Under the pieces are notes generated by a model that did no database searches, was not told the origin of the DNA, and saw only the letters and a program-made list of their open reading frames with translations. A stretch of 26,005 bases of DNA. Source: DAOTOJ01 sp035451285 (GTDB lineage: Bacteria > Patescibacteriota > Minisyncoccia > UBA6257 > Brennerbacteraceae). The translations under genes were made by a program, and so were the position numbers. Each line of letters opens with the position of its first letter. The first letter of the stretch is position 1. Shown piece after piece: positions 1-8,521 of the stretch. The stretch is taken from assembly GCA_035451285.1 (NCBI GenBank), contig DAOTOJ010000006.1, forward strand, positions 1 to 26,005, in the 5' to 3' direction.

Positions 1-1
1 C

Positions 2-78
2 TGGTGGGCGATTGAGGGCTCGAACCTCAGGCCTCTTGCGTGTAAAGCAAGCGCTCTAACCAACTGAGCTAATCGCCC
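2..78 (-). tRNA. tRNA-Val (anticodon UAC)
   Basis: Read on the minus strand, the segment folds as a complete cloverleaf. The 7-bp acceptor stem is GGGCGAT with ATCGCCC, the D arm contains AGTTGGTTAGA, and the anticodon arm is CTTGC-TTTACAC-GCAAG, giving anticodon UAC (valine). The variable loop is short and the T arm contains GGTTCGAGCC. The discriminator base is A, and the 3' CCA is encoded in the DNA (positions 2-4). The structure is intact. The gene is divergent from the operon starting at 237. Confidence 0.96.
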
Positions 79-99
79 TCTGGACTAATTTAATAAAAA

Positions 100-108
100 A
101 TTATATCA
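100..108 (-). promoter_or_regulatory. Extended -10 promoter of tRNA-Val
   Basis: On the minus strand, TGATATAAT is a perfect extended -10 (TGnTATAAT). It would start transcription near position 93, about 15 nt before the mature tRNA 5' end. No convincing -35 is visible at 17-bp spacing, as is common for extended -10 promoters. Confidence 0.5.
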
Positions 109-115
109 TAGTAAT

Positions 116-247
116 ATGAAAAACTATAGTAAGGTTGGAAATAGAAGTTGTAAGCCAGCTTACCGTACTAGCAGCAGATTTAGAAATAAAAAATATTTAG
201 AAATTAACAAAAGAAAAATAATCTCAAATAAAAAACATGGTGATTAA
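116..247 (+). CDS. Possible small basic protein, 43 aa (doubtful)
   Basis: A frame of 43 codons starts at ATG 116 and overlaps the first 11 bases of the next gene. The product is very basic (many Lys and Arg, one Cys) with no recognised motif. Bases 131-180 look less A+T-rich than the surrounding spacer and include a small hairpin (GTAAG-CCAG-CTTAC, 150-163), so the stretch may instead be a leader or a regulatory RNA of the downstream operon. I do not recognise the protein and would not rely on it without homologues. Confidence 0.2.
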   Translation: MKNYSKVGNRSCKPAYRTSSRFRNKKYLEINKRKIISNKKHGD

Positions 248-857
248 TTATTACGGTTTATCTTATTTTAAAATTGAAACCAAAAATGCAATTTTAGCCC
301 TGAATCCATTTTCAAAAGACGAAGAACTTAAAATTGAAAAAGTTCCTAAATTTAAAGCAGATATTTGTTTAATAAGTAAAGATGATAAAAGATTTAATAA
401 TTTTAAAGTTCTTGAGGGAAACCCCCTGATTTTAAAAGAACCAGGAGAATATGAAATAAAGGACATTTTTATTAAAGGGATAACCGATTTTCGCTTGGAT
501 TCTTTAAATACAATTTTTGAGATAAAAGCTGAAGGAATAACTCTTTTAAATTTAGGGGTTTTCAAAAATCCAAAATTAACTGACGAGATTATTTCGAAGA
601 TTTCGGAATTAGATGTTTTAATTATTTCAATTGGCAAAGAAACCCTAGACAGTAAAGAAGCAGTTTCAATAATTAATAGTTTGGAACCTAAAATTATTAT
701 TCCGATAAGTTTATCAAGCGGTTTAAAAGAAAAAACCGAAGAGCTTAGCAATTTTATAAAAGAAATTTCTTTAAAGGTAGAAACCCTAGATAGATTAAGT
801 ATCAAAAAAAATGATTTAAGCATTGACGAACAAAAAATTGTAATTTTAAACCATTAA
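237..857 (+). CDS. Metallo-beta-lactamase-fold protein, degenerate active site
   Basis: This 206-aa protein resembles the short Zn-dependent hydrolases of the MBL superfamily (UPF0173/UlaG-like) often found near gyrA in Parcubacteria. The start (YYGLSYFKI), the GNPLILKEPGEYEIKDIFIKGI stretch (split at residues 61-82) and the late IEPKIIIPI-like strand match that fold. The metal site does not. Where the family has HxHxDH, the sequence around residues 47-55 reads SKDDKRFNN. The later His (IPMHY) reads IPISL, and the LGD ligand strand reads NLGVF. By known chemistry a hydrolase lacking these ligands should not bind zinc, so I infer a structural or regulatory pseudoenzyme. It starts an operon-like run, with only 3 nt to the next gene. 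No Shine-Dalgarno precedes it. Confidence 0.75.
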   Translation: MVINYYGLSYFKIETKNAILALNPFSKDEELKIEKVPKFKADICLISKDDKRFNNFKVLEGNPLILKEPGEYEIKDIFIKGITDFRLDSLNTIFEIKAEGITLLNLGVFKNPKLTDEIISKISELDVLIISIGKETLDSKEAVSIINSLEPKIIIPISLSSGLKEKTEELSNFIKEISLKVETLDRLSIKKNDLSIDEQKIVILNH

Positions 858-860
858 TTA

Positions 861-1232
861 ATGAATAAATTTTTTGAAAATTTAAGAAATAAACCAAAAG
901 AAACCAAAGAGTTAATCTCTAGGGCGATCTTGATTATTGCCATAATTTTTGTTATTTTTGTAGCCAGTTTATCGCTCAGGCCAATTTTATCTGGCCAAGA
1001 TTTTGAATCACAGAAATTAGGGAATAGAGCAACCCAATTTGTTAGTAGCTCATTTTCTAATTTAAAAGAGAGCGCTGGCAAAGCGTTTGATAATTTAAAT
1101 AGTTCGTCCCAAAACAAGAATTTTTCTAATTTTAAAAATAATTTTTTAAATTTTTTTAAATTTAGTAATTCTCCAGAATTTAAACCGTTGCCCCAAGAAA
1201 CGAATCCAATTACTCTGCCAATAGTAGAATAA
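861..1232 (+). CDS. Small single-pass membrane protein, unknown function
   Basis: This 123-aa protein has a short basic N-terminus, one clear transmembrane helix at about residues 20-39 (rich in Ile, Val, Phe and Ala), and a roughly 80-residue tail rich in Ser, Asn, Phe and Lys that ends in a Pro-containing stretch. The positive residues before the helix predict an N-in, C-out orientation. There is no enzyme motif and I do not recognise a named family. It lies 3 nt after the MBL-like gene and 6 nt before gyrA, so it is almost certainly cotranscribed with both. A role at the membrane is inferred from topology only. Confidence 0.65.
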   Translation: MNKFFENLRNKPKETKELISRAILIIAIIFVIFVASLSLRPILSGQDFESQKLGNRATQFVSSSFSNLKESAGKAFDNLNSSSQNKNFSNFKNNFLNFFKFSNSPEFKPLPQETNPITLPIVE

Positions 1233-1238
1233 AAATTA

Positions 1239-3701
1239 ATGAATAAAAAACAACAACCAAAAGAACCTCAAAATATTGAAAAAATAGAACAAACTGAGAT
1301 TGCTCAAGAAATGAGAGAGTCTTATTTGGCTTATGCCTTATCGGTTATTATTTCTAGAGCTATTCCAGATGTTAGAGATGGTTTGAAGCCAGTGCAACGT
1401 AGAATTCTTTATTCAATGTATGAATCAGGCCTTCATTATAATTCTAAAACCGTAAAATCAGCCAGAATTGTTGGTGATACTTTAGGGAAATATCATCCCC
1501 ATGGAGATGTTGCAGTTTACGATGCTTTGGTAAGAATGGCCCAACCTTTTTCCTTACGCTATCCTTTAATTATCGGTCAGGGAAATTTTGGTTCGATTGA
1601 TGGAGATCCGCCAGCAGCTGAAAGGTACACTGAGGCAAAACTATCAAAAATAGCAGAGGAAATGATGCAAGATTTAGAAAAGAATACAGTAAATTTTGTG
1701 AATAATTATGATAATACTCGTTTGGAGCCAAGCGTTTTGCCAACCAAAATTCCAACTTTATTATTAAATGGTACAACCGGTATTGCTGTTGGAATGGCTA
1801 CCAATATTCCTCCTCATAATTTATCAGAAGTTGTAGAGGCTTTGAAATTTTTAGTTGGTAATCCTCAAAAAGGAGTTGAGGATTTATTAAAATTTATTAA
1901 AGGACCGGATTTTCCAACCGGAGGAATTATTTATAACCAACAGGATTTATTAACTGCTTATTCTACTGGGAAAGGTTCGATAGTTATTAGGGGAAAAGCT
2001 GAAATTGAAAATAGAAAAAAAGATAAAGACGAATTTAATATCGTGATAACTGAAATTCCCTATGAAGTTAATAAAGCAAATTTAGTTTTAAGTATAGCCA
2101 ATCTTGTTGAAAATAAGAAAATTGAAGGAATAAAGGATATTAGAGACGAATCAGATAAAGAAGGCTTAAGAATAGTGGTTGAGCTTAAATCAACTGTTAA
2201 TCCTACTAGGGTTTTAAATCAACTTTATAAATACACCGATTTAGAGAAGAAATATCATTTTAATATGCTGGCTTTAGTTGGAGGAATTCAGCCTAAGACT
2301 TTGTCTTTAAAGGAAATTTTAGAAGAATTTTTAGCTCATCGCGAACAGGTTATAATTAATCGAACCAAATTTGATTTAGAAAAAACCAGAGAAAGAATCC
2401 ATATTTTATTGGGTTTGGTCAAAGCTCTAGATCATTTAGATGAAATAATTAAAACTATTAGAGCTTCTAAAGACAGGGATTCAGCTAAAAATTCTTTAAT
2501 GGCTAAATTTAAATTGACAGCTAAACAATCTGAAGCGATTTTAATAATTAGATTAGAAAGTTTGGCAAGGCTCGAAAGACAAAAGATCTATGATGAGTTA
2601 AAAGAAAAACAACAGCTTGAAAAAGAATTGGCAGAGATTTTAAAAAATCCCCAAAAGGTTAAAGAAATAATTATTAAGGAATTAGACGAAATTAAACAAA
2701 AGTATCCCGATCTAAGAAGAACTCAGATTATAAAAGAACAACTAACTCAAATTAATGAAGAGGAACTTGTTCCAGACGAAACTTCAATTATTACTTTATC
2801 TCAAAATGATTACCTAAGGAGATTGAGACCGGAAACCTTTAAGCTCCAAAAAAGAGGTGGCAAGGGAATTATTAGTTATCAAAAAGAGGATCAGATAAAA
2901 GAAATAATCTCTTCTAATAATCGCAGCCTTTTGATGCTTTTTAGTGATTTAGGGAAAATTTACTATCTAAAGACTTATGAAATTCCTTTGGCTTTAAGAA
3001 CTAATCGCGGTAAGCATATTAATAATTTTTTGAATTTAGCTTCCCATGAGAAAATTGTTTCGATTGTTTCTTATCGTCAAGATGATGAAAACAAAAACGA
3101 ATTTAATTATTTAGTATTAGCTACCAAAAAGGGCTTAATTAAAAAAATAAAATTAACTGATTTAATCTCTAAAATTAGAAGTGGCATAAGGGTGATTAAT
3201 ATTAAAAAAGATGACAGTCTTGTTTCAGCTAATTTTACCTCAGGTAAAGATGAAATACTTTTAGCAACTAAAAATGGAATGATTATCAAGTTTAAAGAAT
3301 CCGACTTAAGACCCTTAGGCAGAAACAGTAGTGGGGTTAAGGGAATTAATTTGAAAAATAATGACGAATTATTAACAATGGAAGTTGTTTCTGATTACAA
3401 AACTCAAAAATTATTAATTGTGACTGCCGGGGGTTATGCCAAAATTACTTCCCTTAAAGAAATTAAAAACCAAAAAAGAGGTGGAGTCGGGATCAAAATT
3501 ATTAAATTGACTGATAAAACTAAACAGTTATCTAAAATCAAAATTATTAGAGATGAAGAAGAAATGTTGGCTATTTCTCAATTGGGTCAAACAATCAGAA
3601 TTAGTTTAGATAGCTTGCCAACTCTTAAGAGAACTAGTCAGGGAGTAAAAATAATGAAATTAGAGGCCAATGATTTAATTAAAAACGTTACTTTAATTTA
3701 A
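1239..3701 (+). CDS. gyrA: DNA gyrase subunit A
   Basis: This 820-aa protein is the DNA-cleaving subunit of gyrase, which introduces negative supercoils using ATP hydrolysed by GyrB (not in this window). The winged-helix/tower region opens with SRAIPDVRDGLKPVQRR. The catalytic tyrosine is Tyr130 in AAERYTEAKL. A GyrA box, QKRGGKG at 537-543, separates it from topoisomerase IV ParC, and repeated blade motifs (RGKHI, RSGIRV, SSGVKG, RGGVGI, SQGVKI) mark the C-terminal pinwheel. In the quinolone region, the residue matching E. coli Ser83 is Val91 (GDVAVYD), while the acidic partner Asp95 is kept. The length is close to the family norm. Its stop overlaps the tig start by one base (TAATG), implying translational coupling. 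Confidence 0.97.
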   Translation: MNKKQQPKEPQNIEKIEQTEIAQEMRESYLAYALSVIISRAIPDVRDGLKPVQRRILYSMYESGLHYNSKTVKSARIVGDTLGKYHPHGDVAVYDALVRMAQPFSLRYPLIIGQGNFGSIDGDPPAAERYTEAKLSKIAEEMMQDLEKNTVNFVNNYDNTRLEPSVLPTKIPTLLLNGTTGIAVGMATNIPPHNLSEVVEALKFLVGNPQKGVEDLLKFIKGPDFPTGGIIYNQQDLLTAYSTGKGSIVIRGKAEIENRKKDKDEFNIVITEIPYEVNKANLVLSIANLVENKKIEGIKDIRDESDKEGLRIVVELKSTVNPTRVLNQLYKYTDLEKKYHFNMLALVGGIQPKTLSLKEILEEFLAHREQVIINRTKFDLEKTRERIHILLGLVKALDHLDEIIKTIRASKDRDSAKNSLMAKFKLTAKQSEAILIIRLESLARLERQKIYDELKEKQQLEKELAEILKNPQKVKEIIIKELDEIKQKYPDLRRTQIIKEQLTQINEEELVPDETSIITLSQNDYLRRLRPETFKLQKRGGKGIISYQKEDQIKEIISSNNRSLLMLFSDLGKIYYLKTYEIPLALRTNRGKHINNFLNLASHEKIVSIVSYRQDDENKNEFNYLVLATKKGLIKKIKLTDLISKIRSGIRVINIKKDDSLVSANFTSGKDEILLATKNGMIIKFKESDLRPLGRNSSGVKGINLKNNDELLTMEVVSDYKTQKLLIVTAGGYAKITSLKEIKNQKRGGVGIKIIKLTDKTKQLSKIKIIRDEEEMLAISQLGQTIRISLDSLPTLKRTSQGVKIMKLEANDLIKNVTLI

Positions 3702-4987
3702 TGAAACAAGAAATAAAAAATTTAGAAAACTCTCAAAAAGAATTAGTAGTTTCTTTAGATTTTGAAGAATTTAAAGAATTTATCGAAAGAGCCACTAATG
3801 AATTAATCAAAGAAGTGGAACTACCGGGTTTCAGAAAAGGAAAAGCGCCTAAAGAATTAGCTATAAAAAATATTAAGGAATTTGATATTTATGAAAAAGC
3901 TGCTAATTTAGCTGCTAAAAAAATTTATTTAAATTACATCGCTTCTAATAATTTAGAACCCCTAACTAGTCCTAATATTGAAGTATTAAAATTAGCGCCT
4001 AACAATGAATTTTCTTTTAAAGCAACTTTTTATGTAATACCAGAAATAGATTTAAACGGATATCAAGAGAAAATTAAGCATCTAAAAAATCAAAAAAAAG
4101 AAGTAAAGGTTGAAGAAGGCGAAATCAAAGAATCTTTAGATTGGCTTTTAAAGTCAAGAACTAAATATGAAAAATCTAATTCCAAAATTAAAATTGGCGA
4201 TAAAGTTAAATTAGATTTTGAGATTAAAGAAAAAGGTTTAGTAATTGATAGTCAAAAAGATTTCGAGTTTATAACTGGCGAAAAACAAGTTTTTGAAGGT
4301 TTTGAAAAAAATATTTTAGGTTTAAAAGAAAATGAAACTAAAAATTTTTCAGTTGCAATACCTAATGACTATTGGAGTAAAGATTTAGCTGGCAAGAAAG
4401 TTGATTTTGAAATTAAAGTTAAAGAAGTATATAATGCAATTCCCCCAATATTAAATGACGAATTTGCCCAGCAGCTTGGTTCTTTTAAATCTCTGGCTGA
4501 TTTAAGAAGAAATCTTGAGAGTGGTTTATTAGAAGAAAAGAAAAACGAGGAAGAAGAAAGGTTTAGGGTTTTGATTTTAAAGAAATTAGCAGAAATTATA
4601 CCCATTGATCTTCCGCCGGTTTTAATAGATCGAGAAATAGAAATAATGGTTGAAGAATTAAAAAGTTCTGTTGGTAAAAATAACTTAGATTGGAATATGT
4701 ACTTAAAACAAATTAATAAAACTGAGGACGATTTAAGAATTGAATTTAAAGATCGGGCAATCGAAAGAATAAAAATTGAATTAATTTTAAGAAAAATAGC
4801 CCAAGAAGAGCAAATTGAACCAACCGGGGAAGAAATTGAAGAAGAAGTTAATAAATACTTGCTTCAATTTTCAAAAGTAGAACAAGCTCAAAATAATATT
4901 AGCGAAGAAGAATTAAAAATTTATGTTAAGAACATTTTGACCAATCAAAAAGTTACTGAATTTTTAGAAAAATTAATTGACAATTAA
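3701..4987 (+). CDS. tig: Trigger factor (ribosome-associated chaperone, PPIase)
   Basis: This 428-aa protein binds the ribosomal exit tunnel and shields nascent chains. The ribosome-docking signature GFRKGKAP lies at residues 43-50. An FKBP-type prolyl isomerase domain spans about 150-245 (GDKVKLDFEI to VDFEIKVKEV, with the FEGFEKNILGLKENE stretch). The remainder is the helical C-terminal chaperone domain beginning near PPILNDEFAQQLG. The length is typical. It starts at an ATG overlapping the gyrA stop by one base and is followed 11 nt later by clpP, the classical tig-clpP order. No clpX follows; the next gene is convergent. Confidence 0.95.
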   Translation: MKQEIKNLENSQKELVVSLDFEEFKEFIERATNELIKEVELPGFRKGKAPKELAIKNIKEFDIYEKAANLAAKKIYLNYIASNNLEPLTSPNIEVLKLAPNNEFSFKATFYVIPEIDLNGYQEKIKHLKNQKKEVKVEEGEIKESLDWLLKSRTKYEKSNSKIKIGDKVKLDFEIKEKGLVIDSQKDFEFITGEKQVFEGFEKNILGLKENETKNFSVAIPNDYWSKDLAGKKVDFEIKVKEVYNAIPPILNDEFAQQLGSFKSLADLRRNLESGLLEEKKNEEEERFRVLILKKLAEIIPIDLPPVLIDREIEIMVEELKSSVGKNNLDWNMYLKQINKTEDDLRIEFKDRAIERIKIELILRKIAQEEQIEPTGEEIEEEVNKYLLQFSKVEQAQNNISEEELKIYVKNILTNQKVTEFLEKLIDN

Positions 4988-4998
4988 AATTTAAAAAT

Positions 4999-5670
4999 AT
5001 GGCTAAATCTTTTGAAGAATTTTTAAAAAAACAAAAAGAATTTAATCAATTAGTTCCCATGGTAATAGACAAAACTCCTTATGGGGAACGAGCTTTTGAT
5101 ATTTTTTCTAGATTATTGCAAGAAGGAATAATTTTTTTAGGTGGTCCGATAACTGATGAAATTGCTAATTTAATTATTGCCCAATTGCTTTATTTAGAAT
5201 ACAATAATCCTGAAAAAGATGTTAAGTTTTATATTAATTCTCCTGGTGGTTCAGTTCCGGGAACTTTAGCTATCTATGATGCTATGAAATTGATTAAGCC
5301 AGATGTTCAAACAATTTGTATTGGAATGGCGGCTTCTGGAGCAGCTGTTTTATTGTCTTCTGGAACCAAGGGGAAAAGATTTGCCTTGCCTAATTCTGAA
5401 ATTTTGATTCACCAGTTAATGGCTGAAGGAATTTCTGGACAAGCAACTGACATTGAAATAGTTAGTAAGCAAATTGCTAGATTAAAAAACCGTTTAAATT
5501 TAATTTTGGCAGAAAATACTAATCAACCAATTGAAAAAATAGAAAAAGATACTGACCGCGATTATTACCTAACAGCTACTGAAGCAAAAGAATATGGAGT
5601 TATTGATAGGGTTCTAAATTTTCAGAAAGGTGCTTCTTTAACCCAAAAATCAAGAACTTCGAAAAAATAA
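4999..5670 (+). CDS. clpP: ATP-dependent Clp protease proteolytic subunit
   Basis: This 223-aa serine peptidase forms the tetradecameric degradation chamber used with ClpX or ClpA-type unfoldases. The catalytic triad is intact: Ser113 in GMAASGAAVL, His138 in ILIHQL, and Asp184 in EKDTDRDYYLTATEA. SPGGSVPGTLAIYDAM supplies the oxyanion-hole Gly loop. The usual IHQP reads IHQL, a mild variant. The C-terminal tail is short and basic. It sits 11 nt after tig and has no Shine-Dalgarno, only an A-rich TTTAAAAATATG start. As tmRNA/SmpB are also in the window, this is the likely protease for tmRNA-tagged products (inference). Its stop lies one base from the stop of the convergent GH1 gene. Confidence 0.96.
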   Translation: MAKSFEEFLKKQKEFNQLVPMVIDKTPYGERAFDIFSRLLQEGIIFLGGPITDEIANLIIAQLLYLEYNNPEKDVKFYINSPGGSVPGTLAIYDAMKLIKPDVQTICIGMAASGAAVLLSSGTKGKRFALPNSEILIHQLMAEGISGQATDIEIVSKQIARLKNRLNLILAENTNQPIEKIEKDTDRDYYLTATEAKEYGVIDRVLNFQKGASLTQKSRTSKK

Positions 5671-5671
5671 T

Positions 5672-6868
5672 CTAAATTTTAGAAGTATAAGTTTCTATTA
5701 ATTTTTTGTAAAAATAAAAGCTCTTTCGAGGCTTAATAGTTCTATTTTCGTAATCGGTTTCAATTAAACCAAATCGTGGTTCTTTCCCTTTATCCCATTC
5801 ACAATTATCCATTAAAGACCAGTGGAGATATCCTAAAATTGGAATCCCTTCTTGGTAAGCTTTCAATAAGTATTCGATATGTTCTTTTAAAAATTCGTTT
5901 CTTAGAGAATCATTTTTATCTGCCAAGCCATTTTCGGTTATTAAAATTGGCTTTTGGAATTTTTTATAAAGCTTTGTAACTAATTCGTAAATTCCTTGAG
6001 GATAAATTTCCCAGCCTAAATCGGAATATTTTCTATTTTTTTCTTGACGAGTTAAAGATTTTTTTAAATTGAAAAGATTAATGTTGATTGGTTGTCTAAA
6101 ATAATAATTTAAGCCAATAAAATCTAGTTTGTTTTTAATTTTATTTAAAATATTTAAATCTGAATTTTGTTCTAAAATTAAATAAGCTAAATAATTTAAA
6201 GGATTGAACCAGTTTTCAATCTCGTTATAAGATAAATTTATAGCTATGCTCACTTGGCTATTTTTGTCCTTCAAAATGTCATAGGAATTTAGGTAGATTT
6301 TAGAGAGTTTTTTTCTAATTTTTAGAAAAGACAATAACCGGTTTTTATAAAAAGGGGGCCAGTTACCAGAAAGGTAGCTCTTTAGAAGATAAACAGTTGG
6401 TTCATTAAAAACTAAATAATAATTAATTAAATCTCCAAACTCAGCTTTTACCTTTTCAATATAAGTTAAGAAATAATTAGCCGAATCTTTATTTAAAAAT
6501 CCTCCTTTTTGAGAGAACCAATAAGGCAAAGTAAAATGCCATAAAGTAATTATTGGTTCAATTCCGTTTTCTTTTAGAGAATAGATAATTTCTTTATAAT
6601 GATTTAAAGCTTTTTGAGAATAATTTCCTTCTTGGGGATTAATCCTAGACCATTCAATCGACATTCTGAAAGAGTTGAATTTCGCTTCTTTCATTAGGGC
6701 AATATATTTTTTATAATCTTGCCAAAAATTTGTTGCCTTACCGCATCGCTTATCAGTTTGTTTTTTGTCTAGCATTTGGTGCCAATCGGAAAAAAAACTG
6801 TCCCCCTCAATTTGATATCCGGAAGTTGCGCTGCCCCATAAAAAACTTTTTGGAAATCTCTCAATCAT
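5672..6868 (-). CDS. Glycoside hydrolase family 1 beta-glycosidase
   Basis: This 398-aa retaining glycosidase has the GH1 (beta/alpha)8 barrel. It begins with FPKSFLWGSATSGYQIEGD, the classical N-terminal signature. RMSIEWSRINPQEG follows at about 68-81. The acid/base Glu156 is in FNEP, the nucleophile Glu312 is in ITENG, and the aglycone/glycone site HWSLMDNCEWDKGKEPRFGL is near the C-terminus. All key residues are present. It is somewhat shorter than the usual 440-480 residues. There is no signal peptide, so it is probably cytoplasmic. Exact sugar specificity (glucoside, galactoside or other) cannot be read. It follows the membrane protein gene by 3 nt and is probably cotranscribed with it; whether they are functionally linked is unknown. 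Confidence 0.93.
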   Translation of the reverse strand: MIERFPKSFLWGSATSGYQIEGDSFFSDWHQMLDKKQTDKRCGKATNFWQDYKKYIALMKEAKFNSFRMSIEWSRINPQEGNYSQKALNHYKEIIYSLKENGIEPIITLWHFTLPYWFSQKGGFLNKDSANYFLTYIEKVKAEFGDLINYYLVFNEPTVYLLKSYLSGNWPPFYKNRLLSFLKIRKKLSKIYLNSYDILKDKNSQVSIAINLSYNEIENWFNPLNYLAYLILEQNSDLNILNKIKNKLDFIGLNYYFRQPININLFNLKKSLTRQEKNRKYSDLGWEIYPQGIYELVTKLYKKFQKPILITENGLADKNDSLRNEFLKEHIEYLLKAYQEGIPILGYLHWSLMDNCEWDKGKEPRFGLIETDYENRTIKPRKSFYFYKKLIETYTSKI

Positions 6869-6871
6869 TGA

Positions 6872-8467
6872 TTAAAAATTTTGTCTTTTTTCTTTCAAAA
6901 ATGAAAACCACTCTTCTAAGACTTCAATTACTGTTTTGAAAGGAGTTTCTATAAAAAAATCAAAGATAAAGGCCGGCACATTTATTGAAGAAAAAGATTC
7001 AGAAAGCAATCTACCAATTTCAATAATTGGGAAGAAAAGGAACTCAATCAAAATTGAAATAACACTTTCTTTTTCTTCAATTGCCAGAGACAAACTTGCG
7101 ACATTTCTTAGTCTAAAAGCAAAAAAACTAGCAATACTTAGAAATAAAATAAAAACAACTATCTCAACTATATTATAATTTAGAATATTAACCAGCAATT
7201 GATAAAACAAAAAACTAACAACTAAAATATCTAAAAAATACATTGTTCCGATTGCTATCTGTGTTGGTAAAGTTCTTTTTTGCGGAATTTTTAAAACAGC
7301 AATTTTTGAAGAACTTGGTCTAATTATTTTTTCGAAATCAATCAAAATCCTTAAAAAATTTTGTTCTTCACTTGGAAACTTAGCATAAATTGTTGATATT
7401 GCTAAAACTAAGGGTGGAATTATTAAATTGATAATTAGTGGAAGATAGTTGATGTTACTACCGCTGGAATTTTGATAGGGTAGTTCAATAATAAACAGCA
7501 CCAAAATTTTAATAGCTATCATAAAAATCAAAGATCTAATAGCTGAAGTTTTTAGTTTCTCTTTAGCTTTTATATATTTTTGTTCATAAAGAGTCCTTAG
7601 TTTTTCTTCTAAAATTTCCGGATTGGTTAAAATTTCTTCTGTATTTTCCTGGTTAGTAATTATCAATTCTTTTAAGAGATTTAAAATGATAATTTTTTTT
7701 CTTATTAAATTGTCAAAATTTTTCTTTAAGGGGTTATTAATAATTGTTTTAAATTGATTTTTTGTTTCAGCAAGATTTAGGGCAAAATTTTCAAAATCAA
7801 TTATTGAATTCGAAAACCACTGGGGATAATTTAATCTAAAAAGTTCAAAATTTTCCATTTCGCCATCTGCTTGTAAAAAATTACGATAAATTGATAAATA
7901 AAGCTGTTGAGAAAAGATATTATTATCTAAATCTGCTGGAATTTCTATTTTTTCTTTTAATGTCTCATAAAAATAATTTATCAAACCGCGATCTAAGCTA
8001 TTATCAATAAAAATTTCAGTAATTTCTAAAGAAGCAATTGCTAAAAACCAATTCTCTGTTTCTTTAATTTCCTTAGAGGTTAAATTTGATTTTTCTTCAA
8101 AAATTTCCAAAACTCTGACATATTTTTGTAGAGTATTATTTATAATTTTAGCTTTATTTTCTGGATAAACGCCATTTTCTAAATATTTCCCCCTAATTAA
8201 TTCTTGCATTAATTCCAAGCCAATTTCTTCTCCAGCAAATAAATTTAAAAGTTTTCTTTTTAAAAACCTTAAAACTGCATTTTTAAACCATAAATTTTCT
8301 TCTCGATAATCTAAAGTCTTTCGCGCTTTTTCATAAAAAAATTCTAGGCTAGTTGTTAAACGGCTAACCACCACCGGGTTTAAAACCTCCTCGGGTTTTT
8401 TCCTATTAAAAATTTCATCAAGAGAGTTTATTAATTCTTTAGTTTTCTGCGAAATTTCAAAATCCAT
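6872..8467 (-). CDS. Large membrane protein of unknown function
   Basis: This 531-aa protein has a long, helical, charged, probably cytoplasmic N-terminal part (about 1-305). Four likely transmembrane helices follow at about 308-328, 341-361, 403-427 and 432-452, then an amphipathic C-terminal region ending in a PFKTVIEVLEEWFSFLKEKR-like motif (509-528). I recognise the overall pattern as one seen in Parcubacteria but know no function, and there is no catalytic motif. The ATG at 8467 is favoured because a good promoter (TTGCAA, 17 bp, TAAAAT) on this strand would place the transcription start on it. The GH1 gene follows 3 nt downstream. Confidence 0.75.
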   Translation of the reverse strand: MDFEISQKTKELINSLDEIFNRKKPEEVLNPVVVSRLTTSLEFFYEKARKTLDYREENLWFKNAVLRFLKRKLLNLFAGEEIGLELMQELIRGKYLENGVYPENKAKIINNTLQKYVRVLEIFEEKSNLTSKEIKETENWFLAIASLEITEIFIDNSLDRGLINYFYETLKEKIEIPADLDNNIFSQQLYLSIYRNFLQADGEMENFELFRLNYPQWFSNSIIDFENFALNLAETKNQFKTIINNPLKKNFDNLIRKKIIILNLLKELIITNQENTEEILTNPEILEEKLRTLYEQKYIKAKEKLKTSAIRSLIFMIAIKILVLFIIELPYQNSSGSNINYLPLIINLIIPPLVLAISTIYAKFPSEEQNFLRILIDFEKIIRPSSSKIAVLKIPQKRTLPTQIAIGTMYFLDILVVSFLFYQLLVNILNYNIVEIVVFILFLSIASFFAFRLRNVASLSLAIEEKESVISILIEFLFFPIIEIGRLLSESFSSINVPAFIFDFFIETPFKTVIEVLEEWFSFLKEKRQNF

Positions 8468-8473
8468 TGCTTT

Positions 8474-8502
8474 ATTTTATCTTAAAAATAATAAACTTGC
8501 AA
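8474..8502 (-). promoter_or_regulatory. Promoter of the membrane-protein gene, predicted leaderless
   Basis: On the minus strand, -35 TTGCAA (8502-8497), a 17-bp spacer and -10 TAAAAT (8479-8474) place the expected start about 7 bases further on, at 8467, the A of the start codon. The -35 hexamer TTGCAA is its own reverse complement, so it could also serve the plus strand. Confidence 0.5.
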
Positions 8503-8521
8503 AGTATTTAGCTAAATAGTT

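Noticed and set aside
263..823. 186-codon open frame antisense to the MBL-like gene
   Set aside because: It lies wholly inside a well-supported gene, its translation has no recognisable motif, and it arises from A+T-rich codon bias.
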